From: Sphagnum compactum
Taxonomy: Eukaryota; Bryophyta; Sphagnopsida; Sphagnales
Length of the DNA: 64,000 bases
Reading direction: 5' to 3'
Assembly (NCBI GenBank): GCA_965153455.1
Contig: OZ234499.1
Span: 248,001-312,000, forward strand
The stretch's first letter is position 1; each line of letters starts with the position of its first letter. Shown in pieces: positions 24,300 through 36,399 of this stretch. A program made the translations under genes and the position numbers. Under the pieces are notes generated by a model. That model was not told the DNA's origin, did not search any database, and saw only the letters and a list, made by a program, of their open reading frames with translations.

Positions 24300-25700
24300 G
24301 TGTTTTGGAAAAACTCAAGTTCTAGTTATGACATAATATTTTTACATATCCATTTTAAAAGTCTAGAACTTCAAATTTGGATACCGTATTTCCTCTACAT
24401 CACAATAACTCAAATGAAAAATAGTTAATTACTATTTCCTAATTTTTGTTCCAAATATGTTCCAAATTACATATATTTGTGTGTAGAACGTAATGTATTT
24501 GTCCCAAATTTTGGAATATTTGTGTGAAAAGTAGCTTGGAACCTTAAATTATGTAATAAGTTTAAACAATAATCACAATGTTTTCTAGATTATGGAATAT
24601 TTGGATATTCCAAGAAATAATTCTTTGTTTTACCAAAATCCAAATTAAAATAGTCATGGCAACCAATGCCCATTTTTAAAAATATTATCTTAAAGGAAAT
24701 TAAGGTTAAATTTGAGTGATGATTGAAACTAGTTTTGGGAGGACGAGTATACAATCTTATATTATTTTGTCCTATCAAAACAAATAGCTTTTGGTTTGGA
24801 ATCTTGTCTAAATAGTATGGATCCGTGTCCTTTCAGACTTTCCTTTTTTTTTCAACATCAGAGTCACTAAGGATGAAAATGACAAACAAATTTTTAATTT
24901 TTTTGTATCAATTTGCATTCCATTTTTCTTCAATCGAATCTAAATCAAATGAAATATTTTGAATTCAATTGGAATTCAAAATTAAATTAAATTCAAATCC
25001 AATTCCAATGGATTTTAATTCCATTCAATGTATTTGAATTCAATTCAACAAAATTTAAACTCAATTGAATTTGGATTGAATTCAAATTCAAATTCAAATT
25101 GCTTGCAATGTAATTCAATATTTTCATTTGAATGGAACTTAATTTCTTTTTTCTTTTTTTCATTATTTCATCATTATTGGTATGTGTAGCAACGCAAGAG
25201 CCCAACTTAATTAAACATGCTCAAAGTTATCATAGATTATATGCAACCTCAAATCCGTTTGGTCCTTTCTACCCAATCAAATAGATTACAGGAGATAAAA
25301 TAGATGCAATAATTGAGGACCCGAATCATACTTGCTAATTCATATTGCTCTTCTTTACATTTGGATTGTGTGCAATGAATAAATTAGGCCATAATAATAA
25401 TTCACAAAATTTCTCCCTCATAATAATTCACCTATAACTGAGTCATGGCAAGCTTCCAATGGATCTTGGTGTGTTGGTGGCTGTTGGGGACCTTGTCCCT
25501 TAAACCCATCAGTAATACCCTTATCTATCTCTCTTGATGAATGCCTTTCTCCATCACCACCACCACCACAACACCACTACCTGCATTCAAATCCCCCCCT
25601 TAAATTATTACCTTCACACTCAACCTCTCACCCTACACAAGTTTCCAAATTAGCATTTGATCCAGTCCACTCTAGTTTGTTTCCTCGAGCTCGTTGTATC
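24300..25700. other. AT-rich spacer with GAATTCAAAT-type low complexity
   Basis: No gene. From about 24950 to 25110 the words ATTCAAATTC, AATTGGAATTC and GAATTCAAT alternate in both orientations. From about 25500 the base composition becomes more mixed, consistent with the approach to the leader of the HMG-box gene. Confidence 0.5.
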
Positions 25701-26091
25701 GGTTGCAATCCAGGTTGAATGCTTATGAGCTCGGAGAACTTGTGAAGAGATACAATTTGGTGGTGCTTTTCTCATTCATCTTTTTGCTCATGCAAAGATA
25801 GGTATGTAATTTTTTTAAATGTGGACTTATTTGATTCTCAATCTTTGCTTTGCTTTGCTTGTTTGGTGTTTTCCTTGAAGACTCATGTGTTTGTGGATTT
25901 GGGGTAATGTGTGTGTGCTAATTAGTTTGGCAGTGATTATTTGCAAAAAGCTTAAAAGTTGTTCAAGAAAGTAAGCAACAATTGCGAGGGGACGAGCAAA
26001 CGCTGGAGGGAGGGGCAGAAAAGGTCAATCAAAGACAGCCTCCTCATCAAGGAGGTATTCCAGGAGCAATGTAAAACAAAGAAAGGTGACT

Positions 26092-26653
26092 ATGAAAAGA
26101 TCAAGAAAGATGAAAAGTCGTCCCAAGAAAGCAATGGCACCTTATATTTGCTTTTGCAAAGACCAACGAGAGTATGTCATGAATGAAAACCCCGATTTGT
26201 CATTTGGCGATGTTGGTCGCATTCTTGGATCAAAATGGCAAAACATGTCTGAGAAACAAAAAATGGTACAATCTTCTGTCATATGATATGCGCCATGAAT
26301 GGCCTCAATTTATGTCAAATCTAGTATGACTAATAGACTTCACCTCATTCATAATCCTAGAACAAGTCCATGTGATTTCCACTCTACAATATTGTGAACA
26401 TGTATTTTGTCAAGAATTCTGCAAGAAAACTATACGTATAAATTGATGTTATAGAACTTCCAGAACAGCTTGATGACCATATGGCAAATTACACATCTAA
26501 TTTCAACAAGTTCAAACGAGCATGTATTTAACCCATCATCACAATTTGGGATACGGATATTGGGTGTTGCAGCCATACAAAAGGAAGGCAGCAGCAGATA
26601 AGAAAAGATTCAAGAAACAGATCAAGCGATACAAGCGTCCATCTAGATTTTGA
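26092..26653 (+). CDS. Small HMG-box protein, 84 aa from the first in-frame ATG, 2 coding exons
   Basis: Exon 1 is 26092-26265 and exon 2 is 26573-26653, joined in phase 0 (AAAATG|GTACAA to TTGCAG|CCATAC). The product is essentially one HMG box. RPKKAMAPYICFCKDQRE opens helix 1, ENPDLSFGDVGRILGSKW covers helix 2, and SEKQKM joins PYKRKAAADKKRF in helix 3. It ends with a basic tail KKQIKRYKRPSRF. HMG boxes bend DNA and bind chromatin without strict sequence specificity. Upstream, the same frame is open back to a TAA at 25974-25976 and encodes an Arg/Lys/Ser-rich stretch, so an upstream exon may add an N-terminal basic region. A plausible leader exon ends near 25801 (ATAG|GTATGT), with TTTGGCAG at 25926-25933 as a possible acceptor. 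The lack of an acidic tail is unlike most plant HMGB proteins. Expression is unproven. Confidence 0.72.
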
Positions 26654-27560
26654 TGATGCTGCTGCAGCACATTCATTTGAACATCACACTTCTGAAGAAG
26701 CCTTCAAAACAACACTCTTGCAAATCACAAGCTTCAATTTGAGAGTTGCTAAATATAGTTTTCCCAATGCCTTGGTGAAACAGCAATTTGATAGGAAAAA
26801 CATTGTACACTTTGCTCCAAAAACATTTTTGCTTTTTGTCAGTTCCTCCAATTCTCTACTCGCTTATTTCCAATGTAGTTCATGAAGATGCAGAAGAATT
26901 CAATGAAGAACAAACACTGCTACTACTGCAAGAGCTGACAAAAAATCTGTGCATTGAAATCTAAGATTACTATCTGTGCACCCAATTGATTACCATTGAG
27001 ACATTCTTGCAAAAAATGAGAGCAAAGATCTGTTGTCAGTTGAGAGTGTGAAGATGAAATAGCATATGTACTGTGCATCAAGTGTCTTGTTCTAAAGAAT
27101 TGCATGCAAGGTAGTTTAGATCTTCTTGCATGTGTGGTTCAAAGATGCTTGCTCCTTTAGCATGTGTTTTCTATTAGAAGGCCTTGACTATCCAACCACC
27201 CACCCACCCATCAAGGGCTGCTGAGAATCAAAGAAGCACCAACAATCAGCACCCAATTTCCAGTTCCTACAAAGTAGTGATGTGTTGTTTGCAACAAACT
27301 GCGATATGAAGGAGACTGCTCAGTTTTCTCTCTGATTTGGTAGAAAGAATGATGGCATTAACAGTAATGAGGAGGAACTCATAAGAAGCAGGGCACTGTA
27401 AAGCACTGGGCATAAAACATTTCACCTACACACTCCTCAGTTATTCCTTGGATTTGGTGCCTCTGACAACCTGAGAAAAAATAGACTGTAGTAGTAGATA
27501 AGTCATGGTTCAATGCAATAATGGAAAGACAAAAATAAATCTTCAAAAATATGCCTGAAA
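26654..27560. other. HMG-box gene 3' region and spacer
   Basis: Moderately GC-mixed sequence, probably 3' UTR and spacer. A minus-strand frame of 60 codons at 26923-27105 has no recognisable domain. No other gene was seen. Confidence 0.4.
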
Positions 27561-27568
27561 TTGGTTGT

Positions 27569-27812
27569 TCACTGCAATTGCAAAAGAGATAAGAAATTGC
27601 AGTTCATCGCAATTGCAGACGAGACTGGAAATTGTAGTTCAACGAATTTGAAAAAGAGATTGGAGATGTGTGGTTCAATGCAAATTACAAAACTGATTGG
27701 GAATTTTTGTTCAAAGTTCAAAGCTTTCATTGCAAAAGACATTTGAAATTGTAGTTCTGATGCCAACTGCAAACAGATTGGAAATAGTAGTTCAATGCAA
27801 TGGGAAAAGACA
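27569..27812 (+). repeat. Degenerate tandem repeat, about 34-36 bp unit, roughly seven copies
   Basis: The unit GAAATTGTAGTTCAATGCAA with a trailing ATTGCAAAAGAGATTG recurs with substitutions (starts near 27569, 27603, 27638, 27674 and onward to 27812). It lies beyond the 3' end of the VQ gene. Confidence 0.7.
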
Positions 27813-28872
27813 GATTAAAGGTGAGAGAAAAACCTCCAAGCTCATTTCTGAAACACGAACTGCCATGGATTGCAGAATTATGCATCGCCTGCCTAGCACC
27901 CGCACTCATCAAGAACAGAAATGAACATGAGCCGCTGAAGAGAGCAAGAGAATAATAGAAATTCAAACTGGGCAGTGACAGTGTGTTGGTGGCAAACAAG
28001 GGTTTAAGGAGGCCATTGGGTGTTGTTGTCTCAGCTTGCTCTCTCTTCCATCCTGCCATCATTTCTTCAAGTTTTTAAAGCCTAATTCTCAAGCTTCAAT
28101 CACAGATTACCCCAAGAGTTGCAAAGAATTCAAGCTAGTGAGCAGAGAGAATCAAAGAACTCATGCAGTTGGTTAGCATAGAGAGTCAAAGAATAGAAGC
28201 TGAGTGAGCAAAGAGAACGGTGCTACAAGTCCAGAGCAAGAGAATTGTTGTCCTTTGAAGACCAATCTTGCAGATTTTCTGTGGGTTTTTCCAAGCTTGC
28301 AAAATGAGAGGAGAACCAAAGGAATTCTGGTTGTCCTTAGCTTATGAGGACAACAAAACTCCAGATGCTTCTTCCTGGTGGGAATCCTCAAAGAAAAGCA
28401 AAGGTTCTTTGGAAAGAAGAGCTGCAAGCCAAGAACTCCAGTCTGAAAGAACTCGGCAATGTGTGTATGTGTGTGTATGTGCCCTTCAGACTTGAAGCTC
28501 CTGTAACGAGCAAAATGCTCTGATGAAAAACTCCACAACTCGAAGCAGATCCAGATGGGGTTCCGAACTGTGAAGAAGGGTTTCAGAGAAATTGGAAAAA
28601 GGAGTTCTAGACAACACCACATGCCAATGGTTTAGCAGCAACTGGAAAGGAAAACAAAACAGACAAGAGGGGTTTGTTGATGATCTTCCATCAAAGCTTC
28701 CTCCATGCAATGCATTGGAATGGTTGTTGATGCCAGAGATTCAAAGCACATGCAACTCCTGGCAGCAGCAGCAGCAGCAGCAGCAGAAAGGCCCCTGGAG
28801 AAGAGAGCTTGCAAAGGAGGGAAGAGGAGGAGAGGAGAAGAGGACACAGGGAGGGGGAAAGAAAACCTGATG
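27813..28872 (-). other. Probable 3' UTR/downstream region of the VQ gene
   Basis: Gene-like base composition with a (GCA)n run at about 28762-28787 close to the VQ stop codon. Open frames on both strands here have no domain signature and are treated as non-coding. Confidence 0.45.
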
Positions 28873-29805
28873 CTATGAAGGCTCAGAGGCTCTTGGTGAA
28901 GTGAGAGGGAAGAGAGTGAGAAGCTCAGGCAGCTGACGAGGTCTCTCAAGAGTGGGAGACGAATGCAAGAAAAAACGCTCTTCTCTGGAGCCTGCTGCTG
29001 CTGCCGGTGACCCTCCTCCTCCGGCTTCTCCTCCTGCTCCTCCCTCTAGGAGTTCTTGGGCTTGTGTCTCCCTGGGTCTTAAGCATGTGTAAACATCGTA
29101 GGAATTGGGAGTTGTGGGTGCACAGCCATTGCCATTGCTGCCAGCAGTATTATTCTCGAACACGTTCATGGTGAGAGGAGTCACAGGGCTGGACATTAGC
29201 GAGGGATTGAACCTAGGGGAAAGCTCTGAGGTCGGAGAGCACACAGCAACAGCAGCAGCAGCAGAGGAGCCATAGCCACCGCTGGTCCCTCTTCGCAAGC
29301 CAGAAGGCAATCCCAAACCCTTCACATCCAGTTTACGCAACAAAAAAGATTGTCTCCTCTCATGGAGCTTGAACGCTGGTCTCCTCGCACTTAAGTCTCC
29401 CACAGGCTTGGGGATCAGCCCACCGTAAGTGTTGTCCGCAAGCTTGTCACCTCCTCCTCCTGCTGCTGCTGCCGCTCTGGCTGCTTGTCTGGAGGGTAGA
29501 GTGATGGGGAATTTTTCCAACCCATCGTTGTCAGAAGCGCCTGTGAGCTTCTGCACCACCTCCCGAAAGTTGCAGGTATCAACATGAACAAATGTAGTGG
29601 AAGCTGCTGCGCACTGCTGCTGCTCGCGATCTCTCTCCTGCAGAGACAAAGATCCCAAAGCGGAAGTGGGACTCTCAGGCAGCTGGATCATCATCTTGTT
29701 GTCGTTGTTGCTAATACTGGAGGAGGACGGAGACAACGACATCGTTACTCCAAAGCTCCCATTTCCAATCCCTCCCCCACCCCCATCGCCCCCGCCCCTC
29801 TTCAT
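28873..29805 (-). CDS. VQ-motif protein, MAP-kinase-substrate-like type, 310 aa, single exon
   Basis: Intronless frame with a true ATG (reverse complement of 29803-29805). Residues 80-89 read FREVVQKLTG, an exact match to the VQ signature FxxxVQxLTG. Around it are Gly-, Ser- and Ala-rich low-complexity tracts. Many Ser-Pro/Thr-Pro sites occur (for example in SLSPSS, PESPTS, CSPTSELSPRF and SSPVTPLT), and the C-terminal block is ELLTLFPLTSPR. The LFPLTSPR ending is shared by the VQ4/VQ13/VQ31-type group whose members bind WRKY factors and are phosphorylated by MPK3/MPK6. VQ proteins act in the nucleus as transcriptional co-regulators in defence and stress. Plant VQ genes are commonly intronless, in agreement. 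Which subgroup member this is cannot be settled from sequence alone. Confidence 0.92.
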   Translation of the reverse strand: MKRGGGDGGGGGIGNGSFGVTMSLSPSSSSISNNDNKMMIQLPESPTSALGSLSLQERDREQQQCAAASTTFVHVDTCNFREVVQKLTGASDNDGLEKFPITLPSRQAARAAAAAGGGGDKLADNTYGGLIPKPVGDLSARRPAFKLHERRQSFLLRKLDVKGLGLPSGLRRGTSGGYGSSAAAAVAVCSPTSELSPRFNPSLMSSPVTPLTMNVFENNTAGSNGNGCAPTTPNSYDVYTCLRPRETQAQELLEGGAGGEAGGGGSPAAAAGSREERFFLHSSPTLERPRQLPELLTLFPLTSPRASEPS

Positions 29806-31320
29806 ACCAAATGCCCGTCAGTGAAATCCTTACAAAGGACTCACCCCAACAGCACCGCCACCTACAGGAATGCGTGCTCCAGCGAGAGCTTCAAACCAAG
29901 ATGAGAATAGTTGGAAGCTGATGATTGTCGAAAACAAAGCTGAACTTCCGAAGTCCAAAGCACAACAGTCCAGACATCCTTAAAGACGTCGGCTTTCAGA
30001 CAAACACTCTTCCACCACCACCAGGACCAAGTCTCTTCAGCATTCTGGAGCTCCTGCAGTCTTCAGACCCCGAGTGTCCGAAATGAAGGTACTGCAACGG
30101 TGAGCAGAATGGGCTCTATAGTTTCCGCAACAGAGAAGTAACAACTGAGCTTCGTAGAGCAATGCAGGATCGTAAGATGGACTGAGAAAACGTCCAAGGA
30201 GCGATGTTGTGGGACTGGAGCTTGAGCACATTATTCACATCAGCAAGCGAAGTGTGGGAAACACAAATGGGTGGTCAAGTGAGAAGCAGCAGCAGGCGCC
30301 TCGTGGCAAAAGCTACGAGAACGACGACGACGACAACCCGAAAAGGGCAAGCTTGCATTTCCCATAGACAAGACTACAAACCCGAGAACTGCAAAACCAC
30401 AATAACTGCTTCCGTTATGAAGCTCCTGAAGATGGAAAAACTACAACAACATCAAAACACACAATGTGATTGTGCGAAAACTGATGAAACTCCCGCAGCA
30501 GACAAAATGGGACCTTCACTAAAAACTACTACTCATGGAGAGCAAAAGGAAGAAGAAAAACTTCTGAAGCTCTCGCACTGCTGCTGCTGCTGCTGCTGCT
30601 GAAGATGATGCTCAAAAACCCACGAAACGCAGATAGATTTCGGCAACTCTAAGTCATGTACAGCTTCAGATCACGAGCTGAAAAACCCGAAACCCAAAAA
30701 AAAGCACACACGCACAAAACAACAAAATCGAAGGATAATCTTCAATCACACGACAACAACAAACCCACTACTCCAACTTCACTTCCACTTTCAACAAAGC
30801 TCGATTTCAAGCCTCAAAAAACCAACGAAGGAACGAAAAAAAAATCCCCACTGCAACTATCGATCATCAGCAACAACAACAACTTGACTCATGATCTCGA
30901 TTACCCTTCAACACAATAATGCCACTATTTCTTCTGCTCCTTCTTCTTCTTCTTCTTCTTCTTTCAAGTACTTCTTCTTCTTCTTCTTTCGAGGATGATC
31001 ATCAACAACATCATCTTCTTCTTCTTCTTCTTCTTCTTTGGATCATCATCAAAACAACAACAACAACAAAATGAGACAGAAAAAAATTGTGGGATAAGAA
31101 AGAGAGGGACATGACAAGCAACAATAACAACACCGACACGGGCAGCAACAGCAACAAATGGGAATGGGAATGGCTTGGAGAGAGGATTTAGGAAGGAATT
31201 AGACAAGGGAAGACGAGGAGAGACTGGGGAGAGAAAGGAAAGGAAAGGAAAGGAAAGAAAAGAGCAGGACTGACATAGGGTAGGTACCTACTATCTATCT
31301 ACCTACCTACCTACCTACCC
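29806..31320 (-). promoter_or_regulatory. VQ gene leader/promoter region with dense microsatellites
   Basis: Upstream of the VQ start on its strand. It contains a (CTG)n run near 30580-30602, CTT/TTC runs at about 30930-31039 (GAA on the gene strand), GGAAA repeats at about 31233-31262 and CTAC repeats at about 31277-31319. Short frames (30204-30602, 30656-30919) show only low-complexity residues. No gene was recognised; the 5' UTR probably occupies the part nearest 29806. Confidence 0.5.
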
Positions 31321-31544
31321 ATTTTTGTATACCGTTAGGGGAGCTTAATTAATGACACTTTCCCCCACACCCTCTTAATTAGCCTGCATTTAGATTATGT
31401 AGGAAGGGCAACTGGAATGATGTGTAAGGTATCTTAGCATCTACTAAGTAATGTAGCTTTCCTTCACTATTGTTCTTCACATGTTGTTATTGTTGCTGCT
31501 CTTATGAGTCATACACACATACTTATACTACTACTTACCCATCC

Positions 31545-31724
31545 AGATTAAGGTCTGGGGTGGTGGGAGAGATTATGTGATTTTCTTGACCACATTATAT
31601 GACATAATCTTCCGCTATTAATCATACACTCTTCTTAAGTTCAAAAAAAAAACCAGTAGATTAGATCTGTTAAACATGGATTTTCTCAAATTTTTGTTGA
31701 ATCTGCCACCCCAGACCTTAATCT
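31545..31724. mobile_element. 180-bp foldback element (MITE-like) with 19-bp perfect terminal inverted repeats
   Basis: The left end AGATTAAGGTCTGGGGTGG (31545-31563) and right end CCACCCCAGACCTTAATCT (31706-31724) are exact reverse complements. The interior is AT-rich and non-coding. Target-site duplication is not obvious (flanks ATCC and ATGT), so the superfamily is undetermined. Confidence 0.75.
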
Positions 31725-31849
31725 ATGTAATGGAATTGCCTCGCTCTTGTCGATTATATGAGGGGGCTTACCTGACGCCTTTTACGCAACATAATGCGCA
31801 TGGGGCTTAACCATTCCTTAGTGCATAGATCACACATAAGTTATTAAGT

Positions 31850-32910
31850 AGAGGCACACATGGTAAATTGTAGTCATACTTTGTACATAACCTTTTACAC
31901 ACAAAGCACCAGCATCATAGGTAGTTGAGGTCTTTCTTTCTTTCAGAAAGTCACAATTAATAACCATCAAACACACACACACACACAACCATCACAGTTG
32001 CTATGTACATATAGAGCACACAGGGCATATTTTGTACATAACCACACACACCAACACATCATGTAGGCCTGGCTCAAGGTAGATCTTGTTACCACTTAAC
32101 TAGGTCCATAGAGCACACATGATAGCCAATACTTGTACATAACTTCACACTACACCATCATGTAAAATGTAGAGTACATATGGTAGCCATACTTGTACAG
32201 AACCTCACACAACACATCATATTTAGTTAGTAGTAGTAGTAGTAGTAGCTCATAGCTAGGCTCAAGGTAATTACTACATATTATGTGAACATAATAGCCA
32301 TATTTGTACACAACCACACACATCACCATCATAGTCATTATGTACACATAGAGCACAAATAGTAGCCATGCTTGTACATATATCACACACAACAACATAT
32401 CATAATAGTTGTGTACACATATTAGATCACATGTTGTAGCCATACTTGTACATGATGACACCAATAGCACAATCATAATAACTATGTATACATAGAACAC
32501 ACATCACACTCATACTTGTACATATGCCACACAACACATCATAATAGCTACATTCTAACAAAGAATACACATAATAGCCACACTTGCCCATACCACACAC
32601 AACACATCCAAGTAGCTATGTGCACATAGGAACACACACAATAACCATACTTGTACCATACCACACGTAACAAATCGTAGTAGCTACAAATGCATTGAAC
32701 ATAGATGGAACACACATACTTGTACGTAACCACACACAACAATACCAATATAGAAGCAATGGACACAAAGAGCACACATAGTAGCCATACTTGCACATAC
32801 CACACACAACATTTCATAATAGCTACAAAAACACACAAAGCATGGATAATAGCCATACTAGTAAACAACACACATCACAATACCTATAATACACATAGAA
32901 CATAAATAGT
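31850..32910. repeat. Degenerate minisatellite with a CATACTTGTACATAACCACACA-like unit
   Basis: A unit of roughly 70-85 bp built from three recurring blocks: CACATAGAGCACACATAGTA, AGCCATACTTGTACATA and CCACACACAACACATCATA. It repeats about a dozen times with substitutions and includes a (TAG)n insertion at 32227-32248. The long minus-strand frames across it (32150-32500, 32548-32871) merely translate the repeat. Confidence 0.8.
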
Positions 32911-35240
32911 ACTTACATACAAGTGGTAAGGCTTCACTTTCCCAAGTTTTCGTCCCCCTTATTAAACCAAACTTATTGTGCTTTTTTATTTTTGTATTTT
33001 TTTCTAAATCTAATGTTTACCTACAATAAGTTCCTTGTTGCCAACCGTGGTGTTCATGTCACCTATTTTCTTGAGTTCAATCCTTACAAAGGGTTTAAGT
33101 GAAAAATGATGATTGATAACACATACAACTTGCTACTATATTGGGCAATGCACAATAATAAGATTTGACCTTTGCCCCTATTAGATTAGTTGACTAGTAA
33201 AAAATAATTATTTTGTTTTTCCTTGAAACAATTTAGTTTAGTGGGAGTTGAATTTGTGATATCCATGTGTAGTGTAGCAAGTGTTAGATTTTTTGATCTA
33301 ATGTGGGTTTCAAGTTCCTAAATGTTCAAAGTAAATTATGGTCCAAGTGTTGTTTCATGTGTGGTTTTTATTACATGTGTGTTTTAGTTTTAAGGAGCTT
33401 AGTGGAGCCTACAAGGACATATATGGTGAAATATAAAAAATGTTGAAACATGTGTTTAGTTAGAAGTTCAAAGATATTAACCTTCAGTCTTCTAGTTGTT
33501 TGAGTTGTTATCACAAATTCTTCAAGGGCTTTGGGTTACAATATGGAAACATCTTTGTATAGTTGGAAGGCATCGTATGTCCTTGATTCTTTTTGAAAAG
33601 AGGAAAATTGTTTTTACACCTCCTAAACCTTAAAGAATTGACAATATAATTGGCATAATGAAGAATACTTGGTAGTCGAGATGCATATGTGAAGTACAAT
33701 AACATAATTGGTTTCAAAGTTGTTGGGATTGTGGATTGTAATTATTTCCAAGTTGTTAAGGTGTTCTTTACAATTTCAAATTGCTTCACTATAATTTGGT
33801 TATAGTATGGTTACAATCTAAATGATTGAATCTCTTTTTATTTTTGCAACGCATCCAATTTTGTAATCTTTCCAACCTTGCACATCTTGTTGCATTCTAT
33901 CCATAGTCCACATTAGACCTTAACACAATTTTATGATTATAATTTCTTTCTTGCACGATCTATTTTTAGGTTGACCCAAATAAGATGTATGTTGGAATGT
34001 GACAATACTCTAAAAGATGTACATGTTCATTTGGGTTGAAAGGTGTGGTTATAGTGGCCAATTTGTTTTGCTTTATACATGAAGGCTTTTGTGTTTTTTG
34101 TCTACACATTTGTTTGGAATTTACATTTGACATTTGTGAGGTGGTTGGGGTATTTTAAGGTGCGAAATTGCCTATGGTGATTATTCATGCAAGTGTGCAT
34201 ATCCTTGTGTCAACTTTGGGGTGTAGACTTGCCCACCACCTATAACCTATCAATGTTTTTTAGGTTTGCACTCTAACACCCCTAGACTTATTTCAATGTG
34301 GACCCTTCATCCACCTAGTGTTGTTCATTGTCCCTTAGGTTTGTATATTGTTAGCTTTGAAAGTATTGAGAATGCAATTTGCACACACTTCCATTTCATG
34401 TGAAAGTGAACTTGCATTTTCTTACACTCATTCCGAGTCTCAATCCCTTGTTCACTTAAAAACATTCAACTTCATTTCATTTTGGGAAGGCACTGCGTTG
34501 CCCTTCTAGGGAGTTAGTTGTGCACACAAAATAGAGTCATGACAATTAATCTATTCAAAATTGAATTTAATAACATATTTTTACCTTTCTTAAAACCTAC
34601 ATATCCATGTTATCTCCTTTGAAGAAAGAAAGGTTGCCTATATATCATAAACGAAATGGTTAAAAGTAGTCATTTATGACTTCAATTAAAATAAAATAAA
34701 ATAGGAAATGTGTGTCTATAATTTACATTAAGTTTGTAATGATATTAATTTTGTTGTTTGGTTATTGAAAAAAGAACATTCATTAAGGCGATGGGCCATT
34801 TTTACCATGTTGATCGAGAAATGAAAATGAACATTGTTGACCTTTTAAACTCAATAATCTTTAGCCTAATTTGAATCCTTTTTAATGTCATGTTGATGTA
34901 TTAACAAATATCCTATGGTGTTAGTTTGCAGGCAATGAGCCTTTAATTGGTTGTTGGTGTTTCAACAGAATCATATTTAGTCCTCAAATTGGTTAGGCTA
35001 TTTATTATCCGAGGCCAAATCTAGGCAACTAAGGCTGCTTGTTCAAAGAAAAGTGTAACATGTTTCATGTTTTCGTGTTGAACATAAACTGTCAATGTTT
35101 CAGGAAAAATGTAAACAAATTTAGGTTGAACCAATTGAATAGGTTTAGATTGAACCAATTGAATTAGTTCAGTACCTATTGGTAATGGGTTACCAACTTG
35201 TTTTGTAGGAACAAAAATTTCTTGAACAAGTGAAGGTTCT
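32911..35240. other. Gene-free AT-rich spacer
   Basis: No frame with a recognisable domain, no structured repeat and no RNA gene was found. It reads as old, eroded transposon or spacer DNA. Confidence 0.5.
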
Positions 35241-35251
35241 TGGTTTGTTAC

Positions 35252-36350
35252 CTATTCATAATCATGTTCACTTCTGTCCTCCATGAATTGATAGCTTTTC
35301 ATCCTTATTGATTCGTCATTAAGTTGCGTGGTAACATCAGCCTCCACATCCTCGTCTCCTCTCTCCATAATCATAATTCGCTGACATGTGCGAAGTTTCT
35401 CATTGGACATCTCATTCCTTAGGTTGACAACACAATAATTATTATTTTCCAACAAGTTGGTTCCTTGAATTACAATTCAATATCATTACAATATAAAGTT
35501 CATTATTCATGACAAACACACAAAACCTCTACATGAAAAAATAACAAAACAACCTAAAAAATGTATTTGAAAATGTTAGCTCTAAGAGACTAAGTGTAGA
35601 CAAGCAACTCAATATCCATGCATCATAGTTCTCAAAAGGTTGCAAGAGAACCTGCACTCAATCTCACACGCACAATCATTTTCTATCTCATCACAATATC
35701 CACATGTTTATCCCCATTCAAGGTTGCATTACATGCTCTATACCTCTTTGACTTGCTCAATTGAAACATGTGAAATAGGTTTGTAACATTTCATTAATCA
35801 AAACTACAATAGAAATACACCAAATGTCAAATGTTAGAAGGTCAAACTTTAATGTTTTTGCTCATATGGCTAACAATGGAGTAGTTGCCACATCATGTTT
35901 TGCAAGCCATTCCACTTTAGTAGTAGCATGGGCCTTCTCAGCTTTGAACACAAGCCAAAAATCCCAAATAAAATTCAAATTTTCACATTTTTCTTAACCA
36001 AAATGTGATGGCATATATGGGTAATGATCGTGAAGACGTCATTAAGTATTCGAGGTAGAAACGAGCCTAAATAGATCCAAGGTGCACAAGTCATTATTTG
36101 AGTGATACTTGCACATTGCCTATGCTCCTTGACTAGTTGTTTCTTTCACTTTATGATCTTCTTCTAAATAGTCTAGCAATTGCCTTGGATCTAACATCTT
36201 TCTTGACACCCATTTGTATGCACACCCCCACAACACATCCCTATGTAACAAGAACTCCCTAAAACAATGTTTGTAAGTATAATTTTGGAGGTTCATGTTA
36301 GTTAAATGGTTAAACCTTTCCATTTTTTTGAGCAAATTATAATCACCCAA
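35252..36350 (-). pseudogene. Possible degenerate transposon coding sequence, unidentified
   Basis: Two minus-strand open pieces look protein-like rather than compositional. 36350-36120 includes the segments LLKKMERFNHLTNMNLQNY and VLWGCAYKWVSRKMLDPRQ. 35455-35252 includes EKLRTCQRIMIMERGDEDVE. They are separated by stop-filled sequence. The style resembles eroded plant transposon proteins, but I cannot name the family. Confidence 0.25.
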
Positions 36351-36399
36351 CTTCTTCCAAAGGGCATTATTGTGATAATCACATACAAGAATTTAAAAA

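Noticed and set aside
29584-29904. Plus-strand frame opposite the VQ gene
   Set aside because: Shadow of the VQ coding sequence.
32150-32871. Two minus-strand frames of over 100 codons
   Set aside because: They are translations of the minisatellite unit, with repeated VQVWLLCVL-like segments.
31850-32910. Regularly spaced repeat considered as a CRISPR-like array
   Set aside because: Units are degenerate and adjacent with no unique spacers; this is plant DNA.
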